From the NCBI GenBank assembly GCA_964522445.1, contig CAZFUY010000005.1, positions 1 through 52,129 of the forward strand: 52,129 nt of DNA, read 5' to 3'. Every line of letters begins with the position of its first letter. Position 1 is the first letter of the stretch. Position numbers and translations under genes: made by a program. Shown here one piece after another: positions 16,994 through 26,793 of the stretch. The notes under the pieces were generated by a model. That model was given only the letters and a program-made list of their open reading frames with translations. It ran no database searches and was not told the DNA's origin. Source of the stretch: CAZFUY01 sp964522445 (GTDB taxonomy: Bacteria; Pseudomonadota; Gammaproteobacteria; SZUA-229).

Positions 16994-18046
16994 ATGGCAT
17001 ATGAATTACGAGAATTAGTCCTGTCTGAGGATAGAGACTTTCTGGTCGATATACTGGAAAGTAATCTTCAGTTTTCTAATGGTGCCAATAATGTTATTAA
17101 CTGGAATAATGAAAAATCCAGATATCCAGCACAATGTATGATTTTAGAGAATGTGTCTGAGAATAATAAAAAAGAAAAAATTGGCAATATCTGTACTTTT
17201 TATCGTGATTTTAATTATTTTGGTAAAAGGATGAAAGTTGGTATTTTTGGCAATTTAGTTATTGATGAAAAATACCGTAGCCTTCAACCTGCACTAATTT
17301 TAACAAAAGGAAATGCTAAAAAATCGGTTGATAGCTTGCCTTTCCTTTATGTGTTTCCCAATGAAAAAGCTATAGGTGTTTTTAAGATATCAGGCTTCAA
17401 GATTATAGGAGACTTAATCCGATATGCGCATATAAATAGCTATAATTGTTTTCTTGGAGAAAGACTTCCTGTTATAGGAAACATTGCTGGTTCTTTTATT
17501 GATCTGGTTAAAAAAATCTTTTTCTCAATTCAATACATGATTAAGGCTAATAATTATACATCGCGAATTGAAAATACGTTCTCTTCTTCTTTAAAAAAAC
17601 TGTTTAAAAATAGTTTGTTGAGTGAATTTATATGTAATTATCGTGATAATGAGTATATGAACTGGCGTTATATTGATAATCCTGAATATGATTTTCAAAT
17701 ATTAAATTGTTACAGGAAAAAAGAGAAAGAAGAAGAGTTGGTTGCAACCTGCGTTTTTGATGTTGATAAAAATGTATTATTTATTAGAGACCTTATTTTC
17801 AAAGATGAAAAGTCATTTTATATTGTCATAGGCGCATTAAAAAAATGGTCTACTAAAAATAATATTAAGTCTATTTCAATTAGATTTATGGGGGCATCTA
17901 TTGTTAAGAGGCTCCTTAAACATAATGGGTTTTATGAACGTGAATCTGGAAGAGTTGTTGTTACAAAAACAAATAATAAATCTATGCTAGCCAATCTTAC
18001 TGATCACAATAACTGGTTTATTCTTGATGGGGATGAAGATATATAA
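16994..18046 (+). CDS. GNAT-fold acyltransferase-like protein
   Basis: 350 aa; starts one base after the NadE-like stop. The N-terminal 150 residues show the GNAT pattern (YELRELVLSEDRDFL ... VGIFGNLVIDEKYRSLQPALILTKG), where the usual R/QxxGxG/A acetyl-CoA loop appears as YRSLQPAL. A middle hydrophobic/aromatic segment (about 150-190) and a C-terminal region (NYRDNEYMNWRYIDNPEYDFQIL) resemble those of proteins that follow sugar-modification genes. With an ACP and ligase two and three genes upstream, it could transfer an ACP-bound acyl group to a sugar amine. That role is inference. Confidence 0.6.
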   Translation: MAYELRELVLSEDRDFLVDILESNLQFSNGANNVINWNNEKSRYPAQCMILENVSENNKKEKIGNICTFYRDFNYFGKRMKVGIFGNLVIDEKYRSLQPALILTKGNAKKSVDSLPFLYVFPNEKAIGVFKISGFKIIGDLIRYAHINSYNCFLGERLPVIGNIAGSFIDLVKKIFFSIQYMIKANNYTSRIENTFSSSLKKLFKNSLLSEFICNYRDNEYMNWRYIDNPEYDFQILNCYRKKEKEEELVATCVFDVDKNVLFIRDLIFKDEKSFYIVIGALKKWSTKNNIKSISIRFMGASIVKRLLKHNGFYERESGRVVVTKTNNKSMLANLTDHNNWFILDGDEDI

Positions 18047-18067
18047 TGTTAATTATATGGTGTTTTT

Positions 18068-18493
18068 ATGGAATGTGATTTAGATCATATATGCTTGGCC
18101 GTAAGATCAATAGAAAAAGCTGCAGATAAGATATGTCAATATCTTGGTTATGAAATTAAAACAAAGAAAATATTAAATACTAAACAGGATGTTTATGTTC
18201 AGTTTCTTGGAAAACCAGGATCAATAGATTTTAAATTAATTATGCCGGGAAGTTTAAAATCTCCTATTATTTCGTTCCTCAAGAAGAATGGAGAAGGCTT
18301 ACATCATGTGGGTCTTAAAACAGACAATGTAAAAAAAGCACTGGAAGAGGTTAAAAAAAAGGGGGCTATATCTACACTCCCTCCTGAGAAGGGCGAGGCA
18401 TTTTGCAATGAATTAATCGCTTTTGCTTATTTAGGCAATGGTTTAAATGCCGAATTCATAGATACAGATAAACGAGTTTTTATAGAAGAATAA
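18068..18493 (+). CDS. VOC-family protein (methylmalonyl-CoA epimerase/glyoxalase-like)
   Basis: 141 aa, one vicinal-oxygen-chelate pair of modules. LDHICLAVRSIEKAA (6-20), GEGLHHVGLKTDNVKKAL (about 76-93) and LNAEFIDTD near the C-terminus carry likely metal ligands (His, His, Glu), as in methylmalonyl-CoA epimerase. Function in an EPS operon is not known; it might epimerise or isomerise the acyl or sugar precursor handled by the ACP/ligase block. Short gaps on both sides (21 and 2 bases) keep it in the operon. Confidence 0.72.
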   Translation: MECDLDHICLAVRSIEKAADKICQYLGYEIKTKKILNTKQDVYVQFLGKPGSIDFKLIMPGSLKSPIISFLKKNGEGLHHVGLKTDNVKKALEEVKKKGAISTLPPEKGEAFCNELIAFAYLGNGLNAEFIDTDKRVFIEE

Positions 18494-18495
18494 TC

Positions 18496-19356
18496 ATGAC
18501 TAAAAAAATTATTAATGCCTTTACAGTGGATGTTGAGGACTTCTTTCAGGTTGAGGCTTTTAGCCAGGTAATAAATAGAGATTTATGGGATGATTTTTCC
18601 TGCCGAGTTGAAAAAAATACGGATTCTATTTTAGGTTTGTTGGATGATGCAAATGTAAAAGGAACTTTTTTTGTTCTTGGCTGGATTGCAAAACGTTATC
18701 CTCATGTAGTTAAGAGGATTTCTGATTTAGGTCATGAAGTGGCATCTCATGGTATGACTCATAAATTAATTTATAACCAGAATCAAAATACATTTAAACA
18801 GGAAACACTTGATTCAAAGCTATTGCTAGAAGATTTGTCACAACAACCAGTGAATGGCTATAGAGCAGCTACATATTCAATTACAAATAAATCATTATGG
18901 GCGTTAGATATATTAGTTGAAGCTGGTTTTAAGTATGACTCTAGTATCTTTCCTATGAGGCATGATAGATATGGTATATCAGACGCATGTCCATTGCCTA
19001 ATGTGCTTAAGACACCAAATAACTCAAGCATTATAGAGTTCCCAATTTCTACTGTGAGAAGTGAATTTTTTACTTTACCTATTGCGGGTGGCGGTTATTT
19101 TCGACTTTTTCCATATTCAGTTACACGCTGGGGATTGTCTTCCATTAACAGGAAGAATAATCCTTTTGTCTTCTATATACACCCCTGGGAAGTCGACTCT
19201 AATCAGCCCAGGATAAAAAATATAAGCAAATTCACAAAGTTTAGGCATTACAATAATCTTTCCCGTTGCCACCCAAGGCTAAAAAAATTATTAGCAGATT
19301 TTGATTTTAATACTATGCAACATGTATTAGATAATACGGCACTTATTGATTTGTAA
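18496..19356 (+). CDS. polysaccharide deacetylase, XrtA-locus type
   Basis: 286 aa, no signal peptide. NodB-homology domain: NAFTVDVEDFFQVEAF (8-23) carries the metal and catalytic aspartates (Asp12, Asp15), SHGMTH gives His85 and His89, and FYIHPWEVD the C-terminal His. This opening motif is typical of TIGR03006 deacetylases of exosortase loci. It removes an N- or O-acetyl group from a saccharide, here probably a cytoplasmic lipid-linked intermediate. It is two bases from the VOC gene. Confidence 0.88.
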   Translation: MTKKIINAFTVDVEDFFQVEAFSQVINRDLWDDFSCRVEKNTDSILGLLDDANVKGTFFVLGWIAKRYPHVVKRISDLGHEVASHGMTHKLIYNQNQNTFKQETLDSKLLLEDLSQQPVNGYRAATYSITNKSLWALDILVEAGFKYDSSIFPMRHDRYGISDACPLPNVLKTPNNSSIIEFPISTVRSEFFTLPIAGGGYFRLFPYSVTRWGLSSINRKNNPFVFYIHPWEVDSNQPRIKNISKFTKFRHYNNLSRCHPRLKKLLADFDFNTMQHVLDNTALIDL

Positions 19357-19384
19357 GTGTACTTTATAAGGTTAGGGGATTTAC

Positions 19385-20860
19385 TTGACTGATCAAAAAA
19401 AAGATATAAAACGTTTTTTTAAACATTCATACATCTATGCTATTGGAAATATAATAAATAGAATAGGCGCATTTTTATTGCTTCCTGTCTATACAAATTA
19501 CTTAACAACAGCAGAATATGGTTCATTAGAACTATTTTATGCTGTTAGTTCGGTTATATTTGGTTTTTTATCTATTGGTATTGCTCATGCAACCTTGCGA
19601 TTTTATTTTGAGTATAAAGAAGAGAAAGATAAACATGCTGTTGTCAGCACTAACTATATTGCTGCTTTTATAATTAGTTTAATTGGCGTTTCTATTGTAG
19701 GTATCTGGTATAAAGAACTTTCTATATTAGTATTTGGGTCTGATGAATATAAAAATGGCATTATTATTATACTTGCTACAATAGTCTTTGAGCTTTCTTC
19801 TCAAATATGTCTTGCTTATGTTAGAGCTGTTGAGCGGTCATTATTTTTTGTCTATATTGCAATTGCAAAACTCTTAATACAGGTTGCACTTAATATATAT
19901 CTTGTGATTTATGCTGGGGAAGGTGTTGTAGGTATATTGTTTGGTAATTTTATGGCTGTTTTTGTCGGCTGGTTAATACTTAGTGTTATGACATTAAAGG
20001 CTTGTGGCCTTCAATTTCATTTTGTCAAACTAATATCTATTTTACAATATAGTTTTCCCTTCTTATTAGGTACTGTTACAGAGCTTATCTCAACTAATGT
20101 GGATAAGTTTAGCTTGAATTATCTTGATACAATCGGTGCTGTTGGTATTTATATGCTAGCTATAAAGTTTAGCATGATAATTGAGCAGCTTATTGGTGAG
20201 CCGTTTAGTAGATCTTATGGGTCATTTAGATTTTCGATTATGGAAAATAAGAATGCAGCAGAGATACAGGCTAATATAGTCAAGTATTTATTTTATGGCG
20301 CATTATTTGCGGCTCTAGGAATGAGTCTGTTTATAAAGGATTTATTAATGATTATTTCTGATAAGTCATTTTGGCCTGCTGCAGATATTGTACCGATTGT
20401 TATGCTTGCATCTGTAATTAAAATAATGAATTACCCTGTTCAAACAGGCATTCTCTATGCGAAAAAAACAAAATACTTTTTTTATATTGGTGTTGTAGGC
20501 GCTATTGTAAGTACAGTCTCAAATTTGTCACTAATACCGTTTATTGGAATAATAGGAGCTTGTATTTCACTTATAATAACAGATGTTGTTTTGTTAATAC
20601 TCATGCATAAAAAATCTCAGAAATATTTTTATGTTACATATGAGTATAAGAAGTTATTTTTAGCATTGTTATTTTCTATATTTGTTTATCTAGCATCCTT
20701 TGTTGTTTACGGAGAAGAGCTTCTTGTTTCTATCCCAGTTAAAGTTATGTTAATAATGTTTTTTATTATTACATTGCTTAAAAGTGATTTATTTTTAAAT
20801 CATGAAGAAAGGAATTACATTTCTAGCTTTATAAATGCAAAGATTCTTAGGAAAAAATAG
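19385..20860 (+). CDS. Wzx-like lipid-linked oligosaccharide flippase
   Basis: 491 aa with about 12-14 hydrophobic segments, starting FFKHSYIYAIGNIINRIGAFLLLPVYTNYL, the usual opening of MATE/PST-type polysaccharide flippases. It would move the undecaprenyl-linked repeat unit across the inner membrane. The start is TTG at 19385: AGGGG lies six bases upstream (19374-19378) and no ATG is near. The Wzy-like gene follows with no gap. Confidence 0.88.
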   Translation: MTDQKKDIKRFFKHSYIYAIGNIINRIGAFLLLPVYTNYLTTAEYGSLELFYAVSSVIFGFLSIGIAHATLRFYFEYKEEKDKHAVVSTNYIAAFIISLIGVSIVGIWYKELSILVFGSDEYKNGIIIILATIVFELSSQICLAYVRAVERSLFFVYIAIAKLLIQVALNIYLVIYAGEGVVGILFGNFMAVFVGWLILSVMTLKACGLQFHFVKLISILQYSFPFLLGTVTELISTNVDKFSLNYLDTIGAVGIYMLAIKFSMIIEQLIGEPFSRSYGSFRFSIMENKNAAEIQANIVKYLFYGALFAALGMSLFIKDLLMIISDKSFWPAADIVPIVMLASVIKIMNYPVQTGILYAKKTKYFFYIGVVGAIVSTVSNLSLIPFIGIIGACISLIITDVVLLILMHKKSQKYFYVTYEYKKLFLALLFSIFVYLASFVVYGEELLVSIPVKVMLIMFFIITLLKSDLFLNHEERNYISSFINAKILRKK

Positions 20861-22111
20861 ATGATATTAATTTATCTTATTTTACTAATTATTGCACCGC
20901 AATTATGGATAGAGCCATTTGTTGATATGCGTGTCGACATGTTTATCTATCCTTTCTGGATGCTCATTATTCTCATTAAAGGAAGGTTAAATGAGTTTTT
21001 TGAATTCAATAAACAGGATCTGTTCTTTTTTGGAATGATTTTGTGGATTATTTTATCTGCATTAGCTAACCCTAGAACTGATATGACAAATCAGCTTATT
21101 ACAGAATATATAAAAATGTTTGTATTATACAGACTGGTTATATTATCAATTGATTCAGATGATGATTTTAAGGCTGTAATTAAATACATTATTGTACTTA
21201 CTTATATCATTGTTATAGAAGCTTTACAGCATAAATATAGTCCTGATGGTATTGGTTGGGCAGGACAAACTCTAGGTTGGGTTGACCAGTCTGTTCTTGA
21301 TGCTGGAGGCACAGGTAGAACAAGGTGGATAAATATTTTTGATGGGCCAGGTGTTTTTTGCGTGTTGTTCACTATAGCGCTTCCATTTGTTTTACGGTTC
21401 TTAGATAAACATTATTCATTTTTTATAAAGATCATGGCCATTATTCTTTTGATCCCCTTATTATGGGCTATATGGACAACAGGTTCGCGGGGAGGGTTTC
21501 TTGCAACATTATCAATTTTTGCCGTCTATGGCCTAATAAAAATGCAGGTCTCATTTATGACTATGATGAAAGTTGGTGGCTTTCTTGTAATAGCCTACAT
21601 GCTTGCACCAAGTCATTTAACTTCAATCAGAGATGATAATAAGTCAGCTCAACATCGTGTTGATATGTGGATTGAAGGGATAGAAATGATTGAGCAAAAC
21701 CCATTGTTTGGGATAGGAAAGGGGAACTTTGCACCATATACTGGTAAGCTTATTGCTCATAATTCAGCAATTGAAATAATGGGTGAAACTGGTGGTCCAG
21801 GTTTCTTTCTATGGATTGGTATATTGTACCTTGCTTTTAAGTCTATATATTTATTACATAAGAGCACGGATGATAAACGCTATATTTCATTATTAAATGC
21901 CTTAACAATTACATTTATAGGCTACATTGTTAGCTCTATGTTTGTAACACTAGAATATGAGACATTATATTTTTTACTTGCACTCCCCAGAGCTCTGATT
22001 CAAAATAAAAAAATAGATATCGATTTTAATCGGAAGGATTTTTACAATATTGCAGGCATGATGTTTGGCTTTTATATTACGCTTAAGGCATTTGTTATTA
22101 TGTATTATTAG
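20861..22111 (+). CDS. O-antigen ligase/Wzy-like polymerase
   Basis: 416 aa, about 10 membrane segments. The Wzy_C-type region TTGSRGGFLATLSIFAVYG (about 206-224) is followed by a large periplasmic loop with HRVDMWIEGIEMIEQNPLFG and IGKGNFAPYTGKLIAHN, the conserved pattern GxGxxxF...AHN of O-antigen ligases and polymerases. With a Wzx-like flippase immediately upstream, it most probably polymerises the repeat unit; an O-glycosylation ligase role (as proposed for the exosortase-linked TIGR03097 group) is the alternative. Confidence 0.85.
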   Translation: MILIYLILLIIAPQLWIEPFVDMRVDMFIYPFWMLIILIKGRLNEFFEFNKQDLFFFGMILWIILSALANPRTDMTNQLITEYIKMFVLYRLVILSIDSDDDFKAVIKYIIVLTYIIVIEALQHKYSPDGIGWAGQTLGWVDQSVLDAGGTGRTRWINIFDGPGVFCVLFTIALPFVLRFLDKHYSFFIKIMAIILLIPLLWAIWTTGSRGGFLATLSIFAVYGLIKMQVSFMTMMKVGGFLVIAYMLAPSHLTSIRDDNKSAQHRVDMWIEGIEMIEQNPLFGIGKGNFAPYTGKLIAHNSAIEIMGETGGPGFFLWIGILYLAFKSIYLLHKSTDDKRYISLLNALTITFIGYIVSSMFVTLEYETLYFLLALPRALIQNKKIDIDFNRKDFYNIAGMMFGFYITLKAFVIMYY

Positions 22112-22121
22112 AAGGATAGTT

Positions 22122-23147
22122 ATGAGCAAAAAACAACTATTAGCAAATTTATTGAACAAACTATTTCCACATGGAATGTTGTCGTCTATTAGAGCATTTT
22201 TAAAAGATGAACTTATTGTTCTTGCTTATCATAGAGTTTGTGATATAAAAAAAAGCCAATATATATATGACATTGAGTTAATAAGTGCTGACTCAGATAG
22301 CTTTGAATATCAAATAAAATATATCAAGAAACACTATAATCCAATAAGCATGAATCAGCTTATTGATTATATTGAAAACAAAAAAAGCCTTCCTAAAAAA
22401 CCCATTCTTATTACATTTGATGATGGCTTTGATGATAATTATACAAAAGCCTTTCCTATTTTAAAAAAATATAATGTTCCTGCAACTATATTTATAACAA
22501 CCAGTTATATAGGGACAGATAAGACTATATGGTTTGATCATTTGGCATCATTAATATTCTTATTAGAAAAAGACAGGTTATTTATAAAGGAGATTGGGAA
22601 GACATATAATTTAAGTCAAACAAAGAAAGAAAGAGGCCCTGTTATGGAGGCGCTTTGTGAAGACCTTAAACTAATTCCTAATACTTTACGTGAAAGTATT
22701 TTAGAGCGATTAAATAATGAATACTCTAGCATTCTTAAAAATATTGATAATAGGCAAAGTAGAATGTTAAATTGGGAGCAAATAAAAGAAATGAGTGATT
22801 CTATTATAGACATAGGCTCTCATACCGTGACTCATTCAATATTAACAAAGCTTACAGATGAAAAAATATATTATGAACTGAGTGAATCAAAGGAAATACT
22901 AGAAAAAGAACTCGGAGTTGAAATTGCTTCAATTTCTTATCCTAATGGAAATGAAGATGCTTATAATGAAACTGTTATTAATAATCTGAATAAATTAAAT
23001 TATAAAATAGCATTTACTTATATTGCTGGGAACAATCCATTACCAATAGCTAATAAATTAGCAATAAAACGTTTGCATGTAGAAAATTATATAAATAAAA
23101 ATTATTTTAACATGCTTCTCTGTATGCCAGGTATTTTCAGTGACTAA
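22122..23147 (+). CDS. polysaccharide deacetylase family protein
   Basis: 341 aa from ATG 22122 (GAAGG upstream; an upstream ATG at 22065 would overlap the polymerase by 47 bases). NodB-like motifs: ILITFDDGFDDNYTKAF (about 97-113), DIGSHTVTHSIL with the HxxxH pair, and SISYPNGNED. The opening LIVLAYHRVCDIK is common in deacetylases of EPS loci. No signal peptide. It overlaps the next gene by 8 bases. Confidence 0.85.
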   Translation: MSKKQLLANLLNKLFPHGMLSSIRAFLKDELIVLAYHRVCDIKKSQYIYDIELISADSDSFEYQIKYIKKHYNPISMNQLIDYIENKKSLPKKPILITFDDGFDDNYTKAFPILKKYNVPATIFITTSYIGTDKTIWFDHLASLIFLLEKDRLFIKEIGKTYNLSQTKKERGPVMEALCEDLKLIPNTLRESILERLNNEYSSILKNIDNRQSRMLNWEQIKEMSDSIIDIGSHTVTHSILTKLTDEKIYYELSESKEILEKELGVEIASISYPNGNEDAYNETVINNLNKLNYKIAFTYIAGNNPLPIANKLAIKRLHVENYINKNYFNMLLCMPGIFSD

Positions 23148-24030
23148 TACTATAAAAGAAGGATTAGTCAGTGTTATATTGCCAACCTACAATAGGGCTT
23201 TACTTATTGAGAGGGCAATAAGCTCTGTTTTAAATCAAACATATCCTAATATTGAATTGATTGTGATAGATGATGGATCTACTGATGATACGTGTGAGAA
23301 ATTAAAGGGGTTTAATGAAAAAATATCTTATATTTATCAGGATAATTCAGGGGTTTCTTCTGCTCGTAATGTTGGCATACAAGCAGCAAGTGGCGAGTTC
23401 ATCGCTTTTATTGACTCTGATGATGTGTGGAAAAAAAGCAAATTAGAGCAGCAGTTAAATTATTTTAATGAAAATAATGAAATAGGCTTATGTTTTACTA
23501 ATGTCAGCATCATTAATTCAGATGGTTCTGTATCAAAAAAGCCTGAAGTTATTAAGCATACAAAGAATGATATTTATGATATCAAACAAGTGTTTCTTGA
23601 TCCGTATTTTGGCCTGCCAACAGTAATTATAAAAAGAGAGATTATAGATGTTGTTGGTTTTTTTAATGAATCACTGAAAACAGCTGAAGATCTAGATTTA
23701 TTTCTAAGGATTTCGCTTAAAACAAAATCAGGTTACTTACACAAAAGTTTGGTTGATGTTTATCTTACTGAAGGAAGTTTAAGTTCTGTTAATAATAGTT
23801 TTGAAGATAATATAAATGTAGTTACAAAATTTGTGGAAGAGAATAATGAACTCTGCAAGAGTTTTAGAGAAGTGATCAAAGATGTTCTTTTTAGAATAAA
23901 CTATGAATATGCTAAATCGCTTCAGTGGTATGGTGATAGTAAGGGAGCGAGAAAACGTATAACTGAAGCTCACAAACATAGAATAAAGTACTCTTCTTTG
24001 TTTCTTTTCCTTAAAACGTTAATTAAATAA
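23140..24030 (+). CDS. family 2 glycosyltransferase
   Basis: 296 aa. GT-A fold: VSVILPTYNRALLIERAI, IELIVIDDGSTDDT (NDP-sugar binding DD) and GEFIAFIDSDDVW (metal-binding DxD), followed by KTAEDLDLFLRI containing the likely base in ED. It adds one sugar of the repeat unit on the cytoplasmic face. The start is GTG at 23140, overlapping the deacetylase end by 8 bases; the stop overlaps the next ATG by one base, so translation is probably coupled on both sides. Confidence 0.88.
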   Translation: MTNTIKEGLVSVILPTYNRALLIERAISSVLNQTYPNIELIVIDDGSTDDTCEKLKGFNEKISYIYQDNSGVSSARNVGIQAASGEFIAFIDSDDVWKKSKLEQQLNYFNENNEIGLCFTNVSIINSDGSVSKKPEVIKHTKNDIYDIKQVFLDPYFGLPTVIIKREIIDVVGFFNESLKTAEDLDLFLRISLKTKSGYLHKSLVDVYLTEGSLSSVNNSFEDNINVVTKFVEENNELCKSFREVIKDVLFRINYEYAKSLQWYGDSKGARKRITEAHKHRIKYSSLFLFLKTLIK

Positions 24031-25619
24031 TGAAAAAATCTAATAATATAGATAGTGATAGTTTTTTTTCACCAATTGCGTGGTGGCTTCATGCTGGCGA
24101 TAGATTGCGTGGTGTAGTCCTTGTTATTGGGGGTATTGATAGTGATTCTATTCATTTTATATCACGGCTAGCTAAGAAGTTATATATTTATGAGTCTTCT
24201 AGTTCTAATGATACTGGGATTTCATATGACAATGTTGATGTTATAGGGAATGAGTTAAAGAACAGTCTTGTGTATGATGCAATTATTATAAAGTCTTTAG
24301 ATAATCATGAAAGAAATGAAGAGTTATCGTTTCTTTTTTCAAAATGTTTATCTCATGATGGCGTAATATGCTTATATGAAAAGAATAGTTATAATTTTAA
24401 AAATTTTGTTCATTCATCTTTGGGTGTCATTAAGAATATATTTTATAAAAAACGTTATAAGAAAATATCATCTATATTAGATGGTTCATCGGTGTCATGC
24501 TTCCCAACAATTTCATATGAAAGAATCCCTTACGAATCATTTGTTGAAGGTCAATACATATCTAATAAAAATACATTCTTATTAAAAGAAAGGGTCAGAA
24601 CGTTTATTTTAAGGTCTAGATTTTCCAGGCTTTTTACAAATACTAATATATGGGTAATTCAAAAAAACAATAGCTCTAGAACTCTAGTTGATATATTGCT
24701 AGAAGAGCTTCCCTGTATAGATAAGATAAATTTTAAACATGACCTAAAGTGCTCTATTATTTATTATAAATTTGGGAAAATAATAATCGTCTTTTCTGAT
24801 GTGCATGAGAATAAAAACAATTATGTTGCTGTAATTGCTATTGATTCTGAGGCGGTAAAACAGAGAGAGAATGAAAGAATATCTATACGTTATCTTCTAA
24901 AAAATGAAATGATGAAAAAATATATACAAGAGGAACATATAAGGCACTCTATTTTAGGTTTTAACTGTTTTGTTATGAAAATGTATAAAGGCATTACGGT
25001 CGATATAAATAATACACACTTACAGAAAATGACAACCAATGTATATCCTGTTCTTGAAATATTGTCATCAAGTACCATTCATAATATGGATAATAAGGCA
25101 TTAAAAAACAAAATAAATCAATACGCAAAAGTAATGAAGGAAAGATTGTCAAATCATTTAGATGATATAAATATTGTAACTGATTTTATTATTAACAATA
25201 TAAGCAAACATAACTTTAAATCTGTTTGTATGCATGGAGATTTAAAGCTAGAGAATTTTGTTCTTGATTATAACTATCAGGTTGTTGGAGTAATTGATTG
25301 GGAATTATGTGAAATAGATGGAGTTCCTCTAATTGATCTATATTATCTAATTGGTTATAACCATCAAATCATCATGAATAATGATTTCGCTTATGCTTTT
25401 GTAGATCTTTGTGATAATAATCTGGAAAAATATGAAATAGATATGATCAATAAATATTGTAAGAAACTAGGGATAAAAAGTAATACAAAGCCGCTTATAC
25501 TTGCAATATTTTTTATGCATCATTATAGCCTCCGGTTTTACCTGGACCAATTAGATGGTGAATCTAATTCATATTTCATGCTTTCTTTAAATAGAATCAT
25601 AAGTCTCATATCGGAGTAG
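24030..25619 (+). CDS. fusion: methyltransferase-like N-terminus plus aminoglycoside/choline-kinase-type phosphotransferase
   Basis: 529 aa. The C-terminal third is an APH-type kinase: catalytic loop HGDLKLENF (402-410) followed by VVGVIDWELCEIDGVPLIDLYYL carrying the metal Asp. The N-terminal 110 residues follow class I methyltransferase strand order (VVLVIGGIDSDSI, KLYIYESS, YDAIIIKSL, DGVICLYEKN) but lack the Gly-rich SAM loop, so it may be a degenerate domain. A phosphoryl transfer to a sugar or sugar-linked alcohol of the EPS is plausible. Starts in the ATAATGA overlap with the GT2 gene. Confidence 0.65.
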   Translation: MKKSNNIDSDSFFSPIAWWLHAGDRLRGVVLVIGGIDSDSIHFISRLAKKLYIYESSSSNDTGISYDNVDVIGNELKNSLVYDAIIIKSLDNHERNEELSFLFSKCLSHDGVICLYEKNSYNFKNFVHSSLGVIKNIFYKKRYKKISSILDGSSVSCFPTISYERIPYESFVEGQYISNKNTFLLKERVRTFILRSRFSRLFTNTNIWVIQKNNSSRTLVDILLEELPCIDKINFKHDLKCSIIYYKFGKIIIVFSDVHENKNNYVAVIAIDSEAVKQRENERISIRYLLKNEMMKKYIQEEHIRHSILGFNCFVMKMYKGITVDINNTHLQKMTTNVYPVLEILSSSTIHNMDNKALKNKINQYAKVMKERLSNHLDDINIVTDFIINNISKHNFKSVCMHGDLKLENFVLDYNYQVVGVIDWELCEIDGVPLIDLYYLIGYNHQIIMNNDFAYAFVDLCDNNLEKYEIDMINKYCKKLGIKSNTKPLILAIFFMHHYSLRFYLDQLDGESNSYFMLSLNRIISLISE

Positions 25620-25626
25620 TTAGAAG

Positions 25627-26793
25627 ATGAGTTTTTTTGAAGAAATTTTAATATTTATTCTTGTTTTATCAATGGTGTTATTTGTTTATAACTATATTAT
25701 ATATCCATTATTTATTTTGGCTTTAAGTAAATTAATAGATGATGATCACATTAACAAAATAGACCCTTTTACGGAATATCCAGTAGTGAGCTTTATAATA
25801 GCTGCTTATAATGAAGAGAAGGTTATTGAAGATAAAATTAAAAATACTTTAAATATTGATTACCCTAAAGATAAGATAAATATTATTATTGTATCTGATG
25901 GTTCAAATGATAATACAGCTTCAATAGTTCGTGGTTATTCTGATAGAGGTATAGTAAGTTTGCATGAAGATAAACGTAGTGGAAAATCAGCCGCTCTTAA
26001 TCGAGCAGTTGAGGCATCCAATTGTGAGATATTGGTCTTTTCTGATGCTAATAATGATTTTTCTTCAGATTCAGTTAAACAACTTGTTAAGCATTTCTCA
26101 GATAAAGAAATAGGAGCTGTGACAGGATCAAAGCATATTTATATTAATAAAGACAGGCAAGCATCAGAAGGTGATGGCTTATACTGGAAGTATGAATCAA
26201 AAATAAAAGAGGCTGAAAGTCATCTTGGCTCAATAACAGCTGCTGAAGGAGAAATACTGGCTGTAAGAAAAAAAGACTTTCAGCCTATTGATATTTCAAT
26301 TATTAACGATGATGCTGCTATTACATTTAATATTATTAAATCAGGAAAAAGAATTATTTATGAGAAAAATGCAAAAGCATTTGAAGAGGCATCTAAAGAT
26401 CTTATTGATGATTTTCATGTAAAAATTCGTATGACAACTGGTGGTTATCAAACATTATCAAGAGAAAAATCATATTTAATGCCTCCAACCACATGGTTTT
26501 CATTTACTTTTTTATCACATAAATTTCTCCGCTGGCTTGCACCGCATTTTATGGTATTTATTTTTTTTATCCCTCTATTGTTATCTTACCGAAATGAGAT
26601 GTTGGCTTTATTTATTGTTCAGATGATATTTTATTCTATTTCATATTATGGCTGGATTAAAAGAGATACAGATTTACCTGGTTATATATATATACCAATG
26701 TATTTCACAAGTATGAACATTGCTTTATTTATAGGTTTTTTCAGATATTCCAGGAAAAATCATAGCGTTAACTGGCGAAAGGCAGAAAGATAA
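25627..26793 (+). CDS. membrane-bound family 2 glycosyltransferase
   Basis: 388 aa. One N-terminal membrane segment (about 8-30), a GT-A domain with VSFIIAAYNEEKVIEDKI, IIIVSDGSNDNT, KSAALNRAVE, EILVFSDANNDF and INDDAAITFNI, then RMTTGGYQTL and three C-terminal membrane segments (about 295-375). This is the layout of processive or EPS-type inner-membrane GT2 enzymes (PgaC/IcaA-like), but it lacks a clear QxxRW motif, so a single-sugar transferase is as likely. Confidence 0.85.
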   Translation: MSFFEEILIFILVLSMVLFVYNYIIYPLFILALSKLIDDDHINKIDPFTEYPVVSFIIAAYNEEKVIEDKIKNTLNIDYPKDKINIIIVSDGSNDNTASIVRGYSDRGIVSLHEDKRSGKSAALNRAVEASNCEILVFSDANNDFSSDSVKQLVKHFSDKEIGAVTGSKHIYINKDRQASEGDGLYWKYESKIKEAESHLGSITAAEGEILAVRKKDFQPIDISIINDDAAITFNIIKSGKRIIYEKNAKAFEEASKDLIDDFHVKIRMTTGGYQTLSREKSYLMPPTTWFSFTFLSHKFLRWLAPHFMVFIFFIPLLLSYRNEMLALFIVQMIFYSISYYGWIKRDTDLPGYIYIPMYFTSMNIALFIGFFRYSRKNHSVNWRKAER

